NCBI GenBank assembly: GCA_029990175.1
Contig: JARKIP010000048.1
Coordinates: 26,188,001-26,252,000 of the forward strand
Direction: 5' to 3'
Length of the DNA stretch: 64,000 nt
Source of the DNA: Petunia secreta
Lineage: Eukaryota; Streptophyta; Magnoliopsida; Solanales; Solanaceae
Below the pieces are notes generated by a model, which saw only the letters and a list, made by a program, of their open reading frames with translations, made no database searches and was not told where the DNA came from. The stretch's first letter is position 1. The number at the start of each line of letters is the position of its first letter. The translations under genes were made by a program, and so were the position numbers. This document shows positions 10,736 through 20,631 of the stretch, one piece after another.

Positions 10736-10999
10736 CTAATATATAATAGCGTCTTCGTTATTGTTTTGCCCTCCACCGAAATGATTTTGCAAAACCCTCT
10801 CAATCCTATCTAACTGCAATTGCATCTGCTCAAGTTTTGTCTCGAGTGTTTGAATGGACCTCTCGCAATTATCTGCTACCTCCTTGATGTCAACAACTTC
10901 AAAGTGCACGTCTAGCAGTCTTGTAGGAAGCGACTTGTTTGGAGGCTCTCGGACTCGGTAGTACTTATTCCATAGGTCGTTAAATGCATTATTGGCCAT
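10736..10999 (-). CDS. Small coiled-coil protein, MULE cargo
   Basis: The 87-residue frame starts at MANNAFNDLWNKYYRVREPP. Its second half (VADNCERSIQTLETKLEQM, then QLQLDRIERVLQNHF) has the heptad spacing of a coiled coil. A Gly/Asn-rich tail ends it. An ATG six bases upstream (11005) lies in a TTTCATGCAG acceptor, so the start is placed at 10999 after a 119-bp 5'UTR intron (11000-11118, donor GAG|GTACTC). The frame is unbroken. I do not recognise the family. A small helical gene between MULE transposase and other cargo could be a transposition accessory protein, but that is only a guess. Confidence 0.5.
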   Translation of the reverse strand: MANNAFNDLWNKYYRVREPPNKSLPTRLLDVHFEVVDIKEVADNCERSIQTLETKLEQMQLQLDRIERVLQNHFGGGQNNNEDAIIY

Positions 11000-11820
11000 C
11001 TGCATGAAAAGTTGTTTAAACTTTAGAAAATATTCAAAGTGGAGTTATATTTATGGAATTATAAAAGATTTTGAAATTGTTTTATGAAAAACGTAGATAA
11101 TACAGAAAAATTGAGTACCTCAACTTGTTCTTCCCTTAATAGAAACTGCTGAAAACTAAACTTGATACTTGGTTAATGCAAAATAAATTGTGGATTGGGT
11201 ATTCATCAAGGAGGTATTTATAGATGTTTTGAAGTGGCTTTTAATTTCTATTGCACGCCTTTTTAGTATAATTGGCAAATGAAGGGGCGCATATTTTACA
11301 AGTGTGCATGTGTTTTGACGTGACTGTTGCTGCAACCAACTTGTATTTTAGCCGTTTGGTATATTGGTATTTGAGCATCCCAACTGTTCATTGTAGCCGT
11401 TTGTATCTTTTAAATTTCGAATGGCTTGTTCGGAACGTCACGTATAAAAGTATAATATAATATTCTTGACAAGATGTTCCGAACAGCTTCTCGAAGGTAG
11501 CACTTGGTGAATGCTACGATTATGAATTGTGAAATAAAGAACTCACAAGCTTTCGCATTCCTTGACATCGTTCCGAACATCAAATGTAATATCCTAAACA
11601 ACTATGAATGTGTTGCGAACAATAAGCAAATATGGGCACAACATAATTGCAAAAGATGCAGCAAAGCAAATATGTGCACAACTAACCCAAGAAACTAGTA
11701 AAGCAAATATGAACACAATATAAATTATACAAGTAGGACGAATAGTCCATTATGCAATTCAAATAGAAATCCAAATAATCGAAATTATAACGAGGACGAT
11801 GCTTCGTCCAATTCACAAAC
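11000..11820. other. Spacer between the coiled-coil gene and the transposase 3' end
   Basis: No coding sequence is supported. It contains GTTCGGAAC at 11428 and GTTCCGAAC at 11476 and 11570. Short ORFs here do not resemble proteins. Confidence 0.5.
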
Positions 11821-14360
11821 TCAATTTGTAGGCTGGCTTGTCGCCTCAGCTCCACTACGAACAACGGGGCATGTAGTTTTCTTGTGACCATATCTCTTGC
11901 AATTGCCACATTTATTTCTCCTCTTTGGAAGACGTTCCCCAATATATCGAATCCGGTTAACCCTTCTCCTTCAACGGTTGTTCGGCTTTGGGGGCGGAGG
12001 CACTGGATAAAGTATCTCTTCAGCAGGGACGACCCATGATTCTTCAGGAGGCACTGCATTGACAGGTTCTGCATAGGCAAGGATGTATGCTTGTGTTGTG
12101 TAATATCCAGAAGTGTATCCATACACTCTACTTCCATATTCATCGCCATGCAACCCCCTAATTGCTGCCATAGCATGTACACAAGGTAACTGATCAAGAT
12201 CAAACTCCCTACTACATGTCCTCTCATGTAGATCAACTTCTGCCTCATACCCTGGACTAATGATTTCGAAACCATAAGTTCCCTTCCTGTTGACAACTAG
12301 CTTGTCTCCCACTTCTTTATTCTTCCTTATTTTTATTTCAACGTCTAGGACGCATCGATTTGGGTGGTTGATTAACTTCATAGCCCTAGTGTGGAATTTT
12401 TGCGCAAAATTCCTACCTATATCCTTCATCAGTGCAGCAATGGGGTATTCTCTTTGCTCCTTCAGCATGGAGTTAATGGACTCAGCTATGTTTGATGTCA
12501 TAACTTGAAACCTATTAAAAAGAATATATATTATAATAACCAAAAGATGTTCCTAACATGAAGCATAAGTTTAGAACGACAGTAGGAGGTTCGGAACATG
12601 TATAGAAAATAAAATTTGTTCATAATGTTCCAGGCACATATGTGTTATGTTCGGAACGCGTAGTGTGACATTTGGAACATACTGAAAGCAGACAGTAATA
12701 TCAGACCTTGTTATTATACTTTACCTGTTTCCTGGGAAATATAATCTGCTCCATGTATGATAGCCAACAACATTTTCAAGATAATCCGCTACCCTCCAAT
12801 CAATAGTCCTCATCTCATTCATAGCATCAATGAACTCTTCTACCCTGTATGCCTTTGCTGCAGTGTAGTATTTATGAAGACTGAATCCAAACTGAAACTT
12901 TGTTCGGATGCTTTCACCTAGGTGCCACATGCAAACTCCATAGTGTGCAGAAGGAAATACTTGGGCGACCATTTTCGAGATGCTCGGATGTCTATCCGAA
13001 ACAATGCACAACTCTACACTATCTGAAACTATGCAGCGTAATTGTTCGAAAAAATACTCATATGAGGCGTCACACTCTTTGTCTACAACACAAAAAGCAA
13101 CAGGGAATACGTGACTCATTGCATCCTGAGCAACAGCAGACAACAACACCCCTCCATACTCGCCAGACAAATGTGTACCGTCAACGGCTAGGACTTTTCT
13201 CACGTAAGTAAATCCCCTGATCCACGCTCCATAAGAGAGAAAAAATACAAGAACTTCCCTGTGCTAGAAAGCCTCAAATCTGTCTTGGTTCCTGGATTCT
13301 TACTCCTAACCATATAGGCATAAGCATCAATAATTTCAATACCTTTCTCATGTGTACCCCGTGTCAAAGCTTTTGCAAATTGACATCCCCTAAGACACTT
13401 CCAGTAGCTAAACTTACATCCAAAATCGTTGTTAAGGGACTCCCTGACAGCTTTTGTGGTTGGACCTTTTCCCATTAAATATTTACCTTTCATGAACTCA
13501 CCAATTATCTGGGTAGAGGCGTGTGAACTATGACTGGAATGATGTTGGACACCGCATGTGTGCAATTTTGTAAACGCTAATGTAGAACCTATCATTACTT
13601 TTATACCTCATTGCCCTTAGCCACCATTTGCATTTCACATCTACACATCTAGCATTAAAAATATTTGCAGTATTCTTCAATGCTTTGTAATTAAAATGAT
13701 GTTTAACTGCTGCAATCTTCAATTTGGTGACCAGTTCTTTCTTATTGGCGAAAGTCATACCTTTTTCAAAACATGTGCCATCGAAGAAGTGAAATATCGG
13801 CTCGCTGCTTTGTGTTGGAAATGCAGGGTATAAATGGAAGGATCTTCCTCTACATATTTTTCTTCCAGTTCTTCTTCTTTTTCTTCATCTACATCTACAC
13901 CTCCTCTGTCTTCTTCTACCGCTCCTCCTTTGTCTTCTTCTACTTCTTCATGTAAGTCATCCAATCGTTGACTACAATCATGCCCTCCACTATTTGGCAT
14001 TTCTTGGTCATTAGAACCAACACATTCCTCCGTCGTAGAAACCACAATTACCCTTAGAGTGGGCCTAGCACCATTACGATCAACGTCAGCCATATAAAGG
14101 CGTACATCATCATCATTTCTTATTGTAATGGGAGGAGTCTTTTGATTTGCAGCAACACTCAGCATGTACGTAATGCAGATGTCCCTCGGATTGTCTCTTA
14201 TCCCCCAACTTCTGATGATTTTGCTAAGTAGAACATCATACGTAACATCTCTAGGCACAAGAATGGGTCTTGACTCTTTAACCTTCAGAACCCAAGCAAA
14301 AAATTTAGAACGCTCCACCCATTCACCTTGATAATTAACTCCTAATATAACCTCACCCAT
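11821..14360 (-). pseudogene. MULE transposase (MURA-like) with MULE DDE domain, SWIM and CCHC fingers
   Basis: The coding start is 14360, after a 5'UTR intron (14372-14839, minus). Exon 1 runs to 12725; intron 12512-12724; exon 2 runs 12511-11821. Order: N-terminal PB1-like/unknown region, acidic linker (about 13860-13960), DNA-binding region, then the MULE catalytic domain with Asp in VLAVDGTHLSGEY, Asp in IVSDRHPSI, the CMWH pair and an acidic helix (EEFIDAMNEM). Exon 2 holds NIAESINSML, a SWIM-type finger (CSR...PCVHAMAA) and a zinc knuckle C-x2-C-x4-H-x4-C (CGNCKRYGHKKTTC). Family activity is cut-and-paste transposition. Breaks: frameshifts near 13832, 13556 and 13236 and an in-frame TGA at 11971-11973 before the knuckle. 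The copy is not autonomous as read. SWIM normally begins CxC; here it is C-S-R. Confidence 0.85.
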
Positions 14361-14371
14361 CGATGGTCCAC

Positions 14372-14839
14372 CTGCAATAAATTGGAATGACCAGCTATTA
14401 GTATTACTAATATTTATACAGTATGTTCCAACCCTCACTTGCTCGTTTGGAACATCTTCATCGACGTTCTGAACATCACGTTACAGTTTTTCAATGCTTA
14501 ATGCAAGATGTTCCAAACCTCACTGTTGCACGTTTGGAACATCGGACTAGACGTTCTGAGCATCACGTTACACTTTTTCGTTGTGTAATGCAAGATGTTC
14601 CAAACTGCTAATAGAACTCTCAAACATTTACCAGGATGTTCCGAACATCATATGTGAAAATTCCAGGAAATACATACGCTGTGTAAAACACTAGCGATAT
14701 GTTTGGAATTACAATTACGGCCATGGGAACGTCAAAGTGATGTTTGGAATTTCAGGCAGATTGTTCGGATGAACTGAATCCGTAAATCCTCGAATCAACA
14801 AAAACAGCTAAAAATATGTTCTAAAGTTAATACACTTAC
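14372..14839 (-). other. 5'UTR intron of the transposase gene
   Basis: Read on the minus strand, the donor is CTCCG|GTAAGTG at 14839 and the acceptor TTTATTGCAG ends at 14372, 11 bases before the ATG. The same donor context recurs at about 83-105 in the neighbouring fragment. The intron contains several palindromes and a tandem duplication at 14424-14595. Confidence 0.55.
14424..14595 (+). repeat. 85-87 bp tandem duplication carrying the palindromes
   Basis: Two units (14424-14508 and 14509-14595) share TGTTCCAA(C/A)CCTCACT, CGTTTGGAACATC, GACGTTCTGA(A/G)CATCACGTTA and AATGCAAGA. A third start (TGTTCCAAAC) follows at 14596. Each unit holds three copies of the GTTC/GAAC motif family. Confidence 0.8.
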
Positions 14840-15340
14840 CGGAGATGACTGGATTGATATGATTAAAATTAGAGGAACAAGATTTCCCCTTTAATGGATA
14901 AGAAACGACCAGATTTAACAAAATGCGGTATAACCCCAAATGTGGGTGGTCTCAGCTTGAATTGCCTAAAACTGGAAAGGATATTTAGTAAATAAGCTCA
15001 GCAGCTATGGTGGAATGGGTATTATTTCGATCTACGAAAGGAAGCTCAGCAGCTATGGTGGAACTTTCGGCGGGAATGGAATGGGGAAAAAATGGAGGGA
15101 AAACGGGGGGGAGAGGAGAGAGGGAAGCAGCTAGGTCAATGGCCAAATTTGGCAAAAAACAAGCTTTTATACATGGACTATTGTGTAACTTACAAAACAT
15201 TAGGGTGGGAATGTTAGATAGTTAATACCACTAATTAAATGAGGACCTTAGATTTCATGTTTAAAACTTGAGCATTTTTCCATTCAAAAAACACTTGGGG
15301 AGTCCTGTCATGCCAAAGCCCCAGGTAAGCTAGGGTGTGG
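14840..15340 (-). promoter_or_regulatory. Transposase promoter side and element end
   Basis: This is the presumed non-coding first exon and promoter of the transposase (minus). A 20-bp direct repeat, GCTCAGCAGCTATGGTGGAA, occurs at about 14997 and 15043. A purine-rich GGGGGGGAGAGGAGAGAGGG tract lies near 15103-15122. The element's right end is probably within 15284-15336. Confidence 0.4.
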
Positions 15341-15972
15341 TAGCCGGTGGCAGTGGCGTAGCCTTAAATTTTAGCAAACTTGTTAAAAAACAAATTTTTT
15401 GCTACTAGGGTCATTGAGGGGTCATTTGTTTTTATTAAAATTAATAGGTTTGAATCTGAATGTAAATATGAATATTAAAATATTGTCTTTGGATCTGAAT
15501 ACTGTATAATGTATATAACTTGTCGATATTTAAATATAATAATGGGAATGGGATCCCCTCCATTAGTATTTGGTGCAATATTATTCAATAGGGCTATAAA
15601 TATGACATGTGTCCGCCTACTTAATTTATGGATGAAATTATTTTATTACTAAAGAACTAAATATGATAGTGTAATCTTAACCAAATTTTAAAAGAGACAA
15701 AAAATAGAATAACCTCAATGGCAGTATACATTAACGATGTGTGCTATTTCACATCACTCATAGAAAACTCTGAATGATTGCATAAGATGAAGGCATGGAC
15801 ATTTTTGCCGCTTAAAATGTCAAGTAACTTTTATCCCCTCAATCATATTTTCTATATTTATTTTTATAATTATTCTAGATTAATTTTTATTTCTTTAATA
15901 TGTGAATCACGGTGAGCCCTACGTTTACTAGAAATGATGATCGTTATGTAAACGGCTGTTGTCTTGGCCATA

Positions 15973-16039
<67 letters not shown>

Positions 16040-17117
16040 AAAATTACACTACCATATCTAGTTTTTTAGTAATTAATAATAAAATAATCTCATTCATGAT
16101 TTAAATACATGGACACATGGCATCAATTTATAGCCTTATTGAATACTTCCTCTCCAGTAATCCTTCGCCGAATATTCCAGAAACTCAATTTGCAAATGGA
16201 CACTTACAAAAATACCCACAAAATAAAAATAATTACAGTCACTATCCCCTACTTTCAAATATTACTTAACTCACCCACTAAACTATTTACTCACTCTACC
16301 CATCCAAACTTGTATAGGTATACACATATAAAGTACCCATCCAGACTTGTATAGGTATACACGTATAAGGTATAACAAATGTATACAGTAATAAATGGCT
16401 CTCCAGACTTTTATACCATAATTTATGCAGTATACCTTAAAGGTATACACCTATAAAGCATAGCAAAGGTATACAATAATAAGTGGGTAGGTTGGAAGGT
16501 AATGTAATTTTTAATGATTATGACTTATAAATACTTTAAATTTCATGGGTATATAGTGTAAAAATTCCTTTGCAAATTTGACTTTGTTTAGCCCGTTTCC
16601 ATTAATGGAGCCATCTCCATTCTCACCAAATATATCAGAAGATTATTTTATTTCTCTCGAACAAAGGCTTCGTCTCATCAAACAAAACTAACATCTAATC
16701 ATGCCTTATTATCAATATTAATAGAAAGATCCTTTTAACCAAAGTAAAAAGCTCTCTGAATTCTACCTATTTATCTCTTTTCAGAGTCACCAAATCAGTC
16801 AATTGTTTTTGACAATAACATCCCATGAGTTCTTAATAAAAAATCAATGAGACCAAGCTTGTGACTTTGCAAAATAATGGGCAATTAAATATCAATTTAG
16901 GGCGAAAATTTAGAGTGACTTTGATAATTTTGAGAAAGAAGCCTGTGAAGTAAGGGAAGGAAGAGGCGTGAAAGAAGAAAATAAAACGTGAGGTCTGTTC
17001 CGATTTTTATTTTTTTTGAGTGTGTTTCCCTAGAAAAGTGCCCTCAATTTAATGATAGGTATGATATACAGATTTGCCCACAGATCTGCCTTATTAAGAA
17101 GTAAAAAAATGCACTTA
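15341..17117. other. AT-rich intergenic DNA
   Basis: No gene is seen. A TA microsatellite lies at 15974-16036. The part at 16300-16480 has repeated GTATACAC/GGTATAC phrases that look like old MITE debris. Short ORFs here are not supported. Confidence 0.6.
15974..16036. repeat. (TA)n microsatellite
   Basis: Uninterrupted TA dinucleotides for about 63 bp. Confidence 0.98.
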
Positions 17118-17687
17118 GGGGTCGTTTGGTTGGCTATGTATTAAAATAATACCAGCACAAAATCCAGCACTAAGTTAGTACCATTTTTGGTTAGTTTTGA
17201 GAGATTTTAATGTTTGGTATAAAATTAGTACCACGTTTGGTTGCGCTTTTGTATATTCCGCATAGCTAATACCCGCATAAGTTATGAGGGAATCTATGTA
17301 TTATTTTATGCATGGTAGAAGGTGGAATAAGTAATGTGTATTAGCAATGCAGGTATTAAAATTTAAAATGACAAAATTAACCCTTATAATAGTAAGGATA
17401 TTTTTAAATTATATTTAAGGAATAACTAAATATTTTATATTATAATATTGTATATTAATTTGTAATATATTAGTGATTCAAGAAATAATCTCTACCTTAT
17501 AATATATGCATAGCTAACACCTACATTACTAATACACACATTATTAATACCCGCATTACTAATACCCGCATTATTAATACACACATTACTAATACACATA
17601 TTGCTAATACCCGCATTACTAATACCCGCATTACTAATACGTACATTGTTAATACCCGCATAAACTCTATCTCAACCAAACGACCCG
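17118..17687. mobile_element. Tourist-like (PIF/Harbinger) MITE, 570 bp
   Basis: The ends are inverted: GGGGTCGTTTGGTTG on the left and the complement of CGGGTCGTTTGGTTG on the right. A TTA trinucleotide flanks both sides (17115-17117 and 17688-17690), the duplication size expected for PIF/Harbinger elements. The right half is a low-complexity array of TTACTAATACCCGCA / ACACATTAC phrases. No protein coding capacity. Confidence 0.8.
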
Positions 17688-17703
17688 TTAATGAATTTAC
17701 AAA

Positions 17704-17802
17704 TATACTATTCAGATTCAGACTCCCATTATGTGCAAATAAATGCGGCCTGCTATACTATTCAGATTCAGACTCCCATTATGTGTAAATAAATGCGGCC
17801 TA
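17704..17802 (+). repeat. 50-bp tandem duplication
   Basis: Two nearly identical units begin TATACTATTCAGATTCAGAC, contain CATTATGTG(C/T)AAATAAATGC and end GCGGCCT. It starts about 15 bp after the MITE and its target site. Confidence 0.9.
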
Positions 17803-19511
17803 AATTAGTTTTGCCATGAACAATATTAAAAAAAAAAATTTCTACCAAATTTACCCAAATGAGTCGTGTAGTTTTAGGAATACATGAACTTCTATATAAG
17901 CTGAAAACTCTTTGAACAATGGAATGGATCGAGAATTATATTCAAACACATACTGTATTATACATAAAAAGTGAGAAAATATTTAAATTATCGATTTTTT
18001 TTTTGTTAAGGCTCAAATTATTTTTTGATTTACTTTCATATATATATTTTAAGTAAATCTCAAATTGTGTATCTTCATTTGAAATGTTTATATAAATATT
18101 GAATTTCTCGATAAGATTTTATTTGATATTTTGAGTTATAGTATTAGACCTTTATGTTATATGAATGCAAAAAATTAATATGGAAGACTTGTTTCGATCC
18201 GTGGATAGGATGGTATTTTTGAAGAATCTTAACCAACTTGGCAGAAGCAGCTGCTTCGTCAAGGTTGTTCAAGCCTTAACATATATCCGATTTAAACAGA
18301 ATTTGACCTATATATATAGTATCATTTTCCGGCAAAGGTTGTTCGCCTGACTACCCTTAAATAATTGTACCTTCGCCTAACTAGTGGCAGGTGCCTTCGA
18401 GGTGAGGTAAGTGTTAGGGAGCATTGACGTAGGCTGCGGTGGTGGTAAGGTAAGAGGGGAGGTAGGTGGAGCTAGGTAGGGTGTCGGGGTAGCAATAGGG
18501 GTAGGAGTATGGTGTAGGTGGGGTGAGGGTCGGAGGGTGGATTGGTCGGTTTTGAGGGTAGTGGTGAGGGAGGGTGGTGGGAGCTGATGATAGTTTTGGA
18601 ATATGACGTCATTTTCATAATTAAAGGAAAATGTGTTAATAGGGATAATGGTTCAAAATATTTAATCTAATCAAACATAAGAAAATTCAGACAGAAATTT
18701 TCCTCCATGCCAAACACATTTTAATCTTTATTTATTCCTCCCAACAAATAGAAAGTGTTTTGATATGACAAACTTATGCTCTCACCGACATGTCTCCCTA
18801 GTTTTTCTGACCTTTCAGCACATTCAATGTTTCTTAGAAGTAAAAGATCATCTTGACCAATGGTGTCTGTTAAATAATGCATAAGTTTTCTTGCTACATA
18901 TTTAATTAACTCCGCCTAAGAACATGGGATAGAAACAATAGTGTATACAAGACTTAGTCAAGAATTAAACCCATGTCAACCTTAGTTTGATGATCGCTAT
19001 TAATTTGACTCTGCCATGCTGCGACATTGTCATGCTATTATGGGTGTGGGTCAAAGTCCTTTGAAATTTGAAATTTTTTGCTACTTAATAACATATGAAG
19101 TCAGCTTTTCTTTCTAATATTGACTTTTCTTTCCACATCACATGGGATTAAGGGATTTAGTGGTTAAATAAAGATAAATTAGGTTAACAAATTGAAACAA
19201 ATAGACAGGCAAGCAAAGGAATATACCTAATGGATTTGTGTATGTGATACATGTGTTATCTTGATGGAGGAATGTCTTTAGTGTTCTAAATGAGAGGCGG
19301 ATTCAAACCATTATTTCACGGAAGAAAGGTCGAAAGAGCCAGATTATAACTTATATCAAACAAAGGTTCAAATTTCAAAAGAGATAAGAAAGACTTGGTG
19401 ATGTCTTCTCTCAGACGCCTAAGCCTGTTGGAAGATAGCCAGTATCCGGTAAAATAATCAAAATGCGAGTAAGCTAACTCAAACACCACCACTATATAAC
19501 AAGAAACCAAA
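17803..19511. other. Intergenic DNA with a G-rich stretch
   Basis: No gene is supported. 18370-18590 is strongly G-rich on the plus strand (GGGGTAGCAATAGGGG, GGTGGGGTGAGGGTCGGAGG) within AT-rich DNA. It has no long open frame. The rest is featureless AT-rich sequence. Confidence 0.55.
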
Positions 19512-19945
19512 GGGGCCGTTGATTTAAATATAAGTAATGCGGGATTAGAAATGTAAGGATAAGTTATGCAAAAATTGGTAATGAAAATATTAGTTGTGCA
19601 AGAATAATAATGTGTGTATTAATTATGTCAGGACTAGTAATGTAAGGATTACAATGCAAGTACACTTTCTAGTTAATCATTGATATATATTAAAAAAAAT
19701 GTATCATTTAGAATGGTTTTTATTCTCCAAATAAGGTTTTTCTAGAAAAAATCTATACTATTTTGACGATTAATTTTTTCATTTTGAAATTTTAATACAT
19801 TTATTATTAATACTCACTCTTATTCCACATCATATCATGCATAAAATAATACATTATGCGGTATTAATTTCATGAAACTGCATTATTTTATAAAAATTAT
19901 GTTGAATTTGATGATGAGCAAAATTTAAAACAAACATGGTATTAT
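19512..19945. mobile_element. Degenerate MITE related to the 17.1 kb copy (opposite orientation)
   Basis: It starts GGGGCCGTTGATTT. Inside, ATGCATAAAATAATACAT matches the reverse complement of a phrase in the 17118-17687 MITE (TGTATTATTTTATGCATGGTAG). Alternating TAATGTAAGGATTA phrases also match. The right end is not recognisable. Confidence 0.4.
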
Positions 19946-19963
19946 TTCTTCCATTTCCATTGA

Positions 19964-20155
19964 GGGGTCGTTCGGTTCCTCTATCAGTTATCCCGTGATT
20001 GTTAATCCCACCTCTTATATGGGATAGAATTATCCCAAGAATGGGGTATAAAATTTATCCCATGTTAGTTAATTCCACCAACCAAATATGGGATAATTAT
20101 AATCCCAAATTTAATCCCGGGATAAGTAATCCAATCCCTCGTACCGAACGACCCC
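19964..20155. mobile_element. 192-bp MITE with perfect 13-bp TIRs
   Basis: Left end GGGGTCGTTCGGT and right end ACCGAACGACCCC are perfect inverted repeats. TGA flanks both sides (19961-19963 and 20156-20158), a 3-bp target duplication. The interior repeats TTATCCC/GGGATAA phrases. A Tourist/PIF-Harbinger type is likely. Confidence 0.85.
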
Positions 20156-20631
20156 TGAGGGGATTAGCCTCCTTGCTTTGGGTAACCAAATGGCTCTTAA
20201 GTAGGGACGGACCTAGGTACATTCTAGGGGTATCAAGTTTAAAGAACAGATCCGTTCCCCAACAGGAAATATATAAGAGAAGAGAAATTGGAGCAGCCAA
20301 TATGGTGCTAAAAACACAACTGAAATTCTGACCCAAGTAAGAGAAGAATAATTGACTTGTTTCATTGATTTGCCTGTGTAAAACACAGTGAGTAGAAGTA
20401 ACAAATGAAGTCTTTCCATCTTCCAAAATCCTACTTGGGCCGACCTTCTAAGAAAAAAAAGCCAAAGCTGTTACATACCTATCAGACCTGACAGCTTTCT
20501 ATAGTAATTCCATGGACAGCTCAACTCTTTACCTTTGTATACTTCCTAGCAGAGCAACATTCTGCAGAACGCAGTATACTACTAACTTCTTTCAATCCAT
20601 AAGACGCAGTTAGTTGCACGAAAGTCAGAAA
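20156..20631 (-). other. 3' flank / 3'UTR of the SAM carrier gene
   Basis: There is no separate gene. Sequence just left of the stop codon at 20632 is presumably 3'UTR of the minus-strand carrier gene. ORFs on either strand here look incidental. Confidence 0.4.

Larger units (their letters stand above)
1199..14646. repeat. Dispersed palindrome GTTCNGAAC, about 20 exact copies
   Basis: Exact 9-mers of GTTC-N-GAAC were found by reading at about 1199, 2130, 2173, 2196, 3432, 3478, 4610, 4686, 6365, 7322, 7423, 8156, 10466, 11428, 11476, 11570, 12590, 12650, 14466 and 14638, with many one-mismatch copies between them. The commonest extended form is GATGTTC(C/G)GAACATC. They lie in introns and spacers of the MULE, not in its exons. 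With eight fixed bases, about 0.2 copies are expected by chance in 14.8 kb. I noticed no exact copy in the rest of the window. Confidence 0.8.
563..15340. mobile_element. Mutator-like element carrying Ulp1-type protease, GRF and other cargo genes
   Basis: The element is defined by its content: a MULE transposase (11821-14360, minus), a DUF1985/Ulp1-type protease gene (1299-5441, plus) at the opposite end, and four small genes between. Plant MULEs carrying Ulp1-like (C48) peptidases are an established class (KI-MULE/Kaonashi), many lacking long terminal inverted repeats. Consistent with that, I find no long TIR. The best inverted match is 15 bp with one mismatch, CCAAGTSTTTTTTGA at 569-583 and its complement at 15284-15298. 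The exact ends and target duplication are not resolved; the two AAAGCCCCARGTAAGCT blocks (about 546 and 15318) could be either terminal sequence of two tandem copies or flanking duplication. The shared GTTCNGAAC palindromes run from about 1.2 to 14.65 kb and tie the whole interval together. Confidence 0.7.

Noticed and set aside
13773..13955. Plus-strand ORF with poly-Phe/Tyr
   Set aside because: It is the antisense of the acidic linker of the MULE transposase.
1199..14646. GTTCNGAAC motifs as heat-shock elements
   Set aside because: Heat-shock elements have TTC-nn-GAA with a two-base gap; here the gap is one base.
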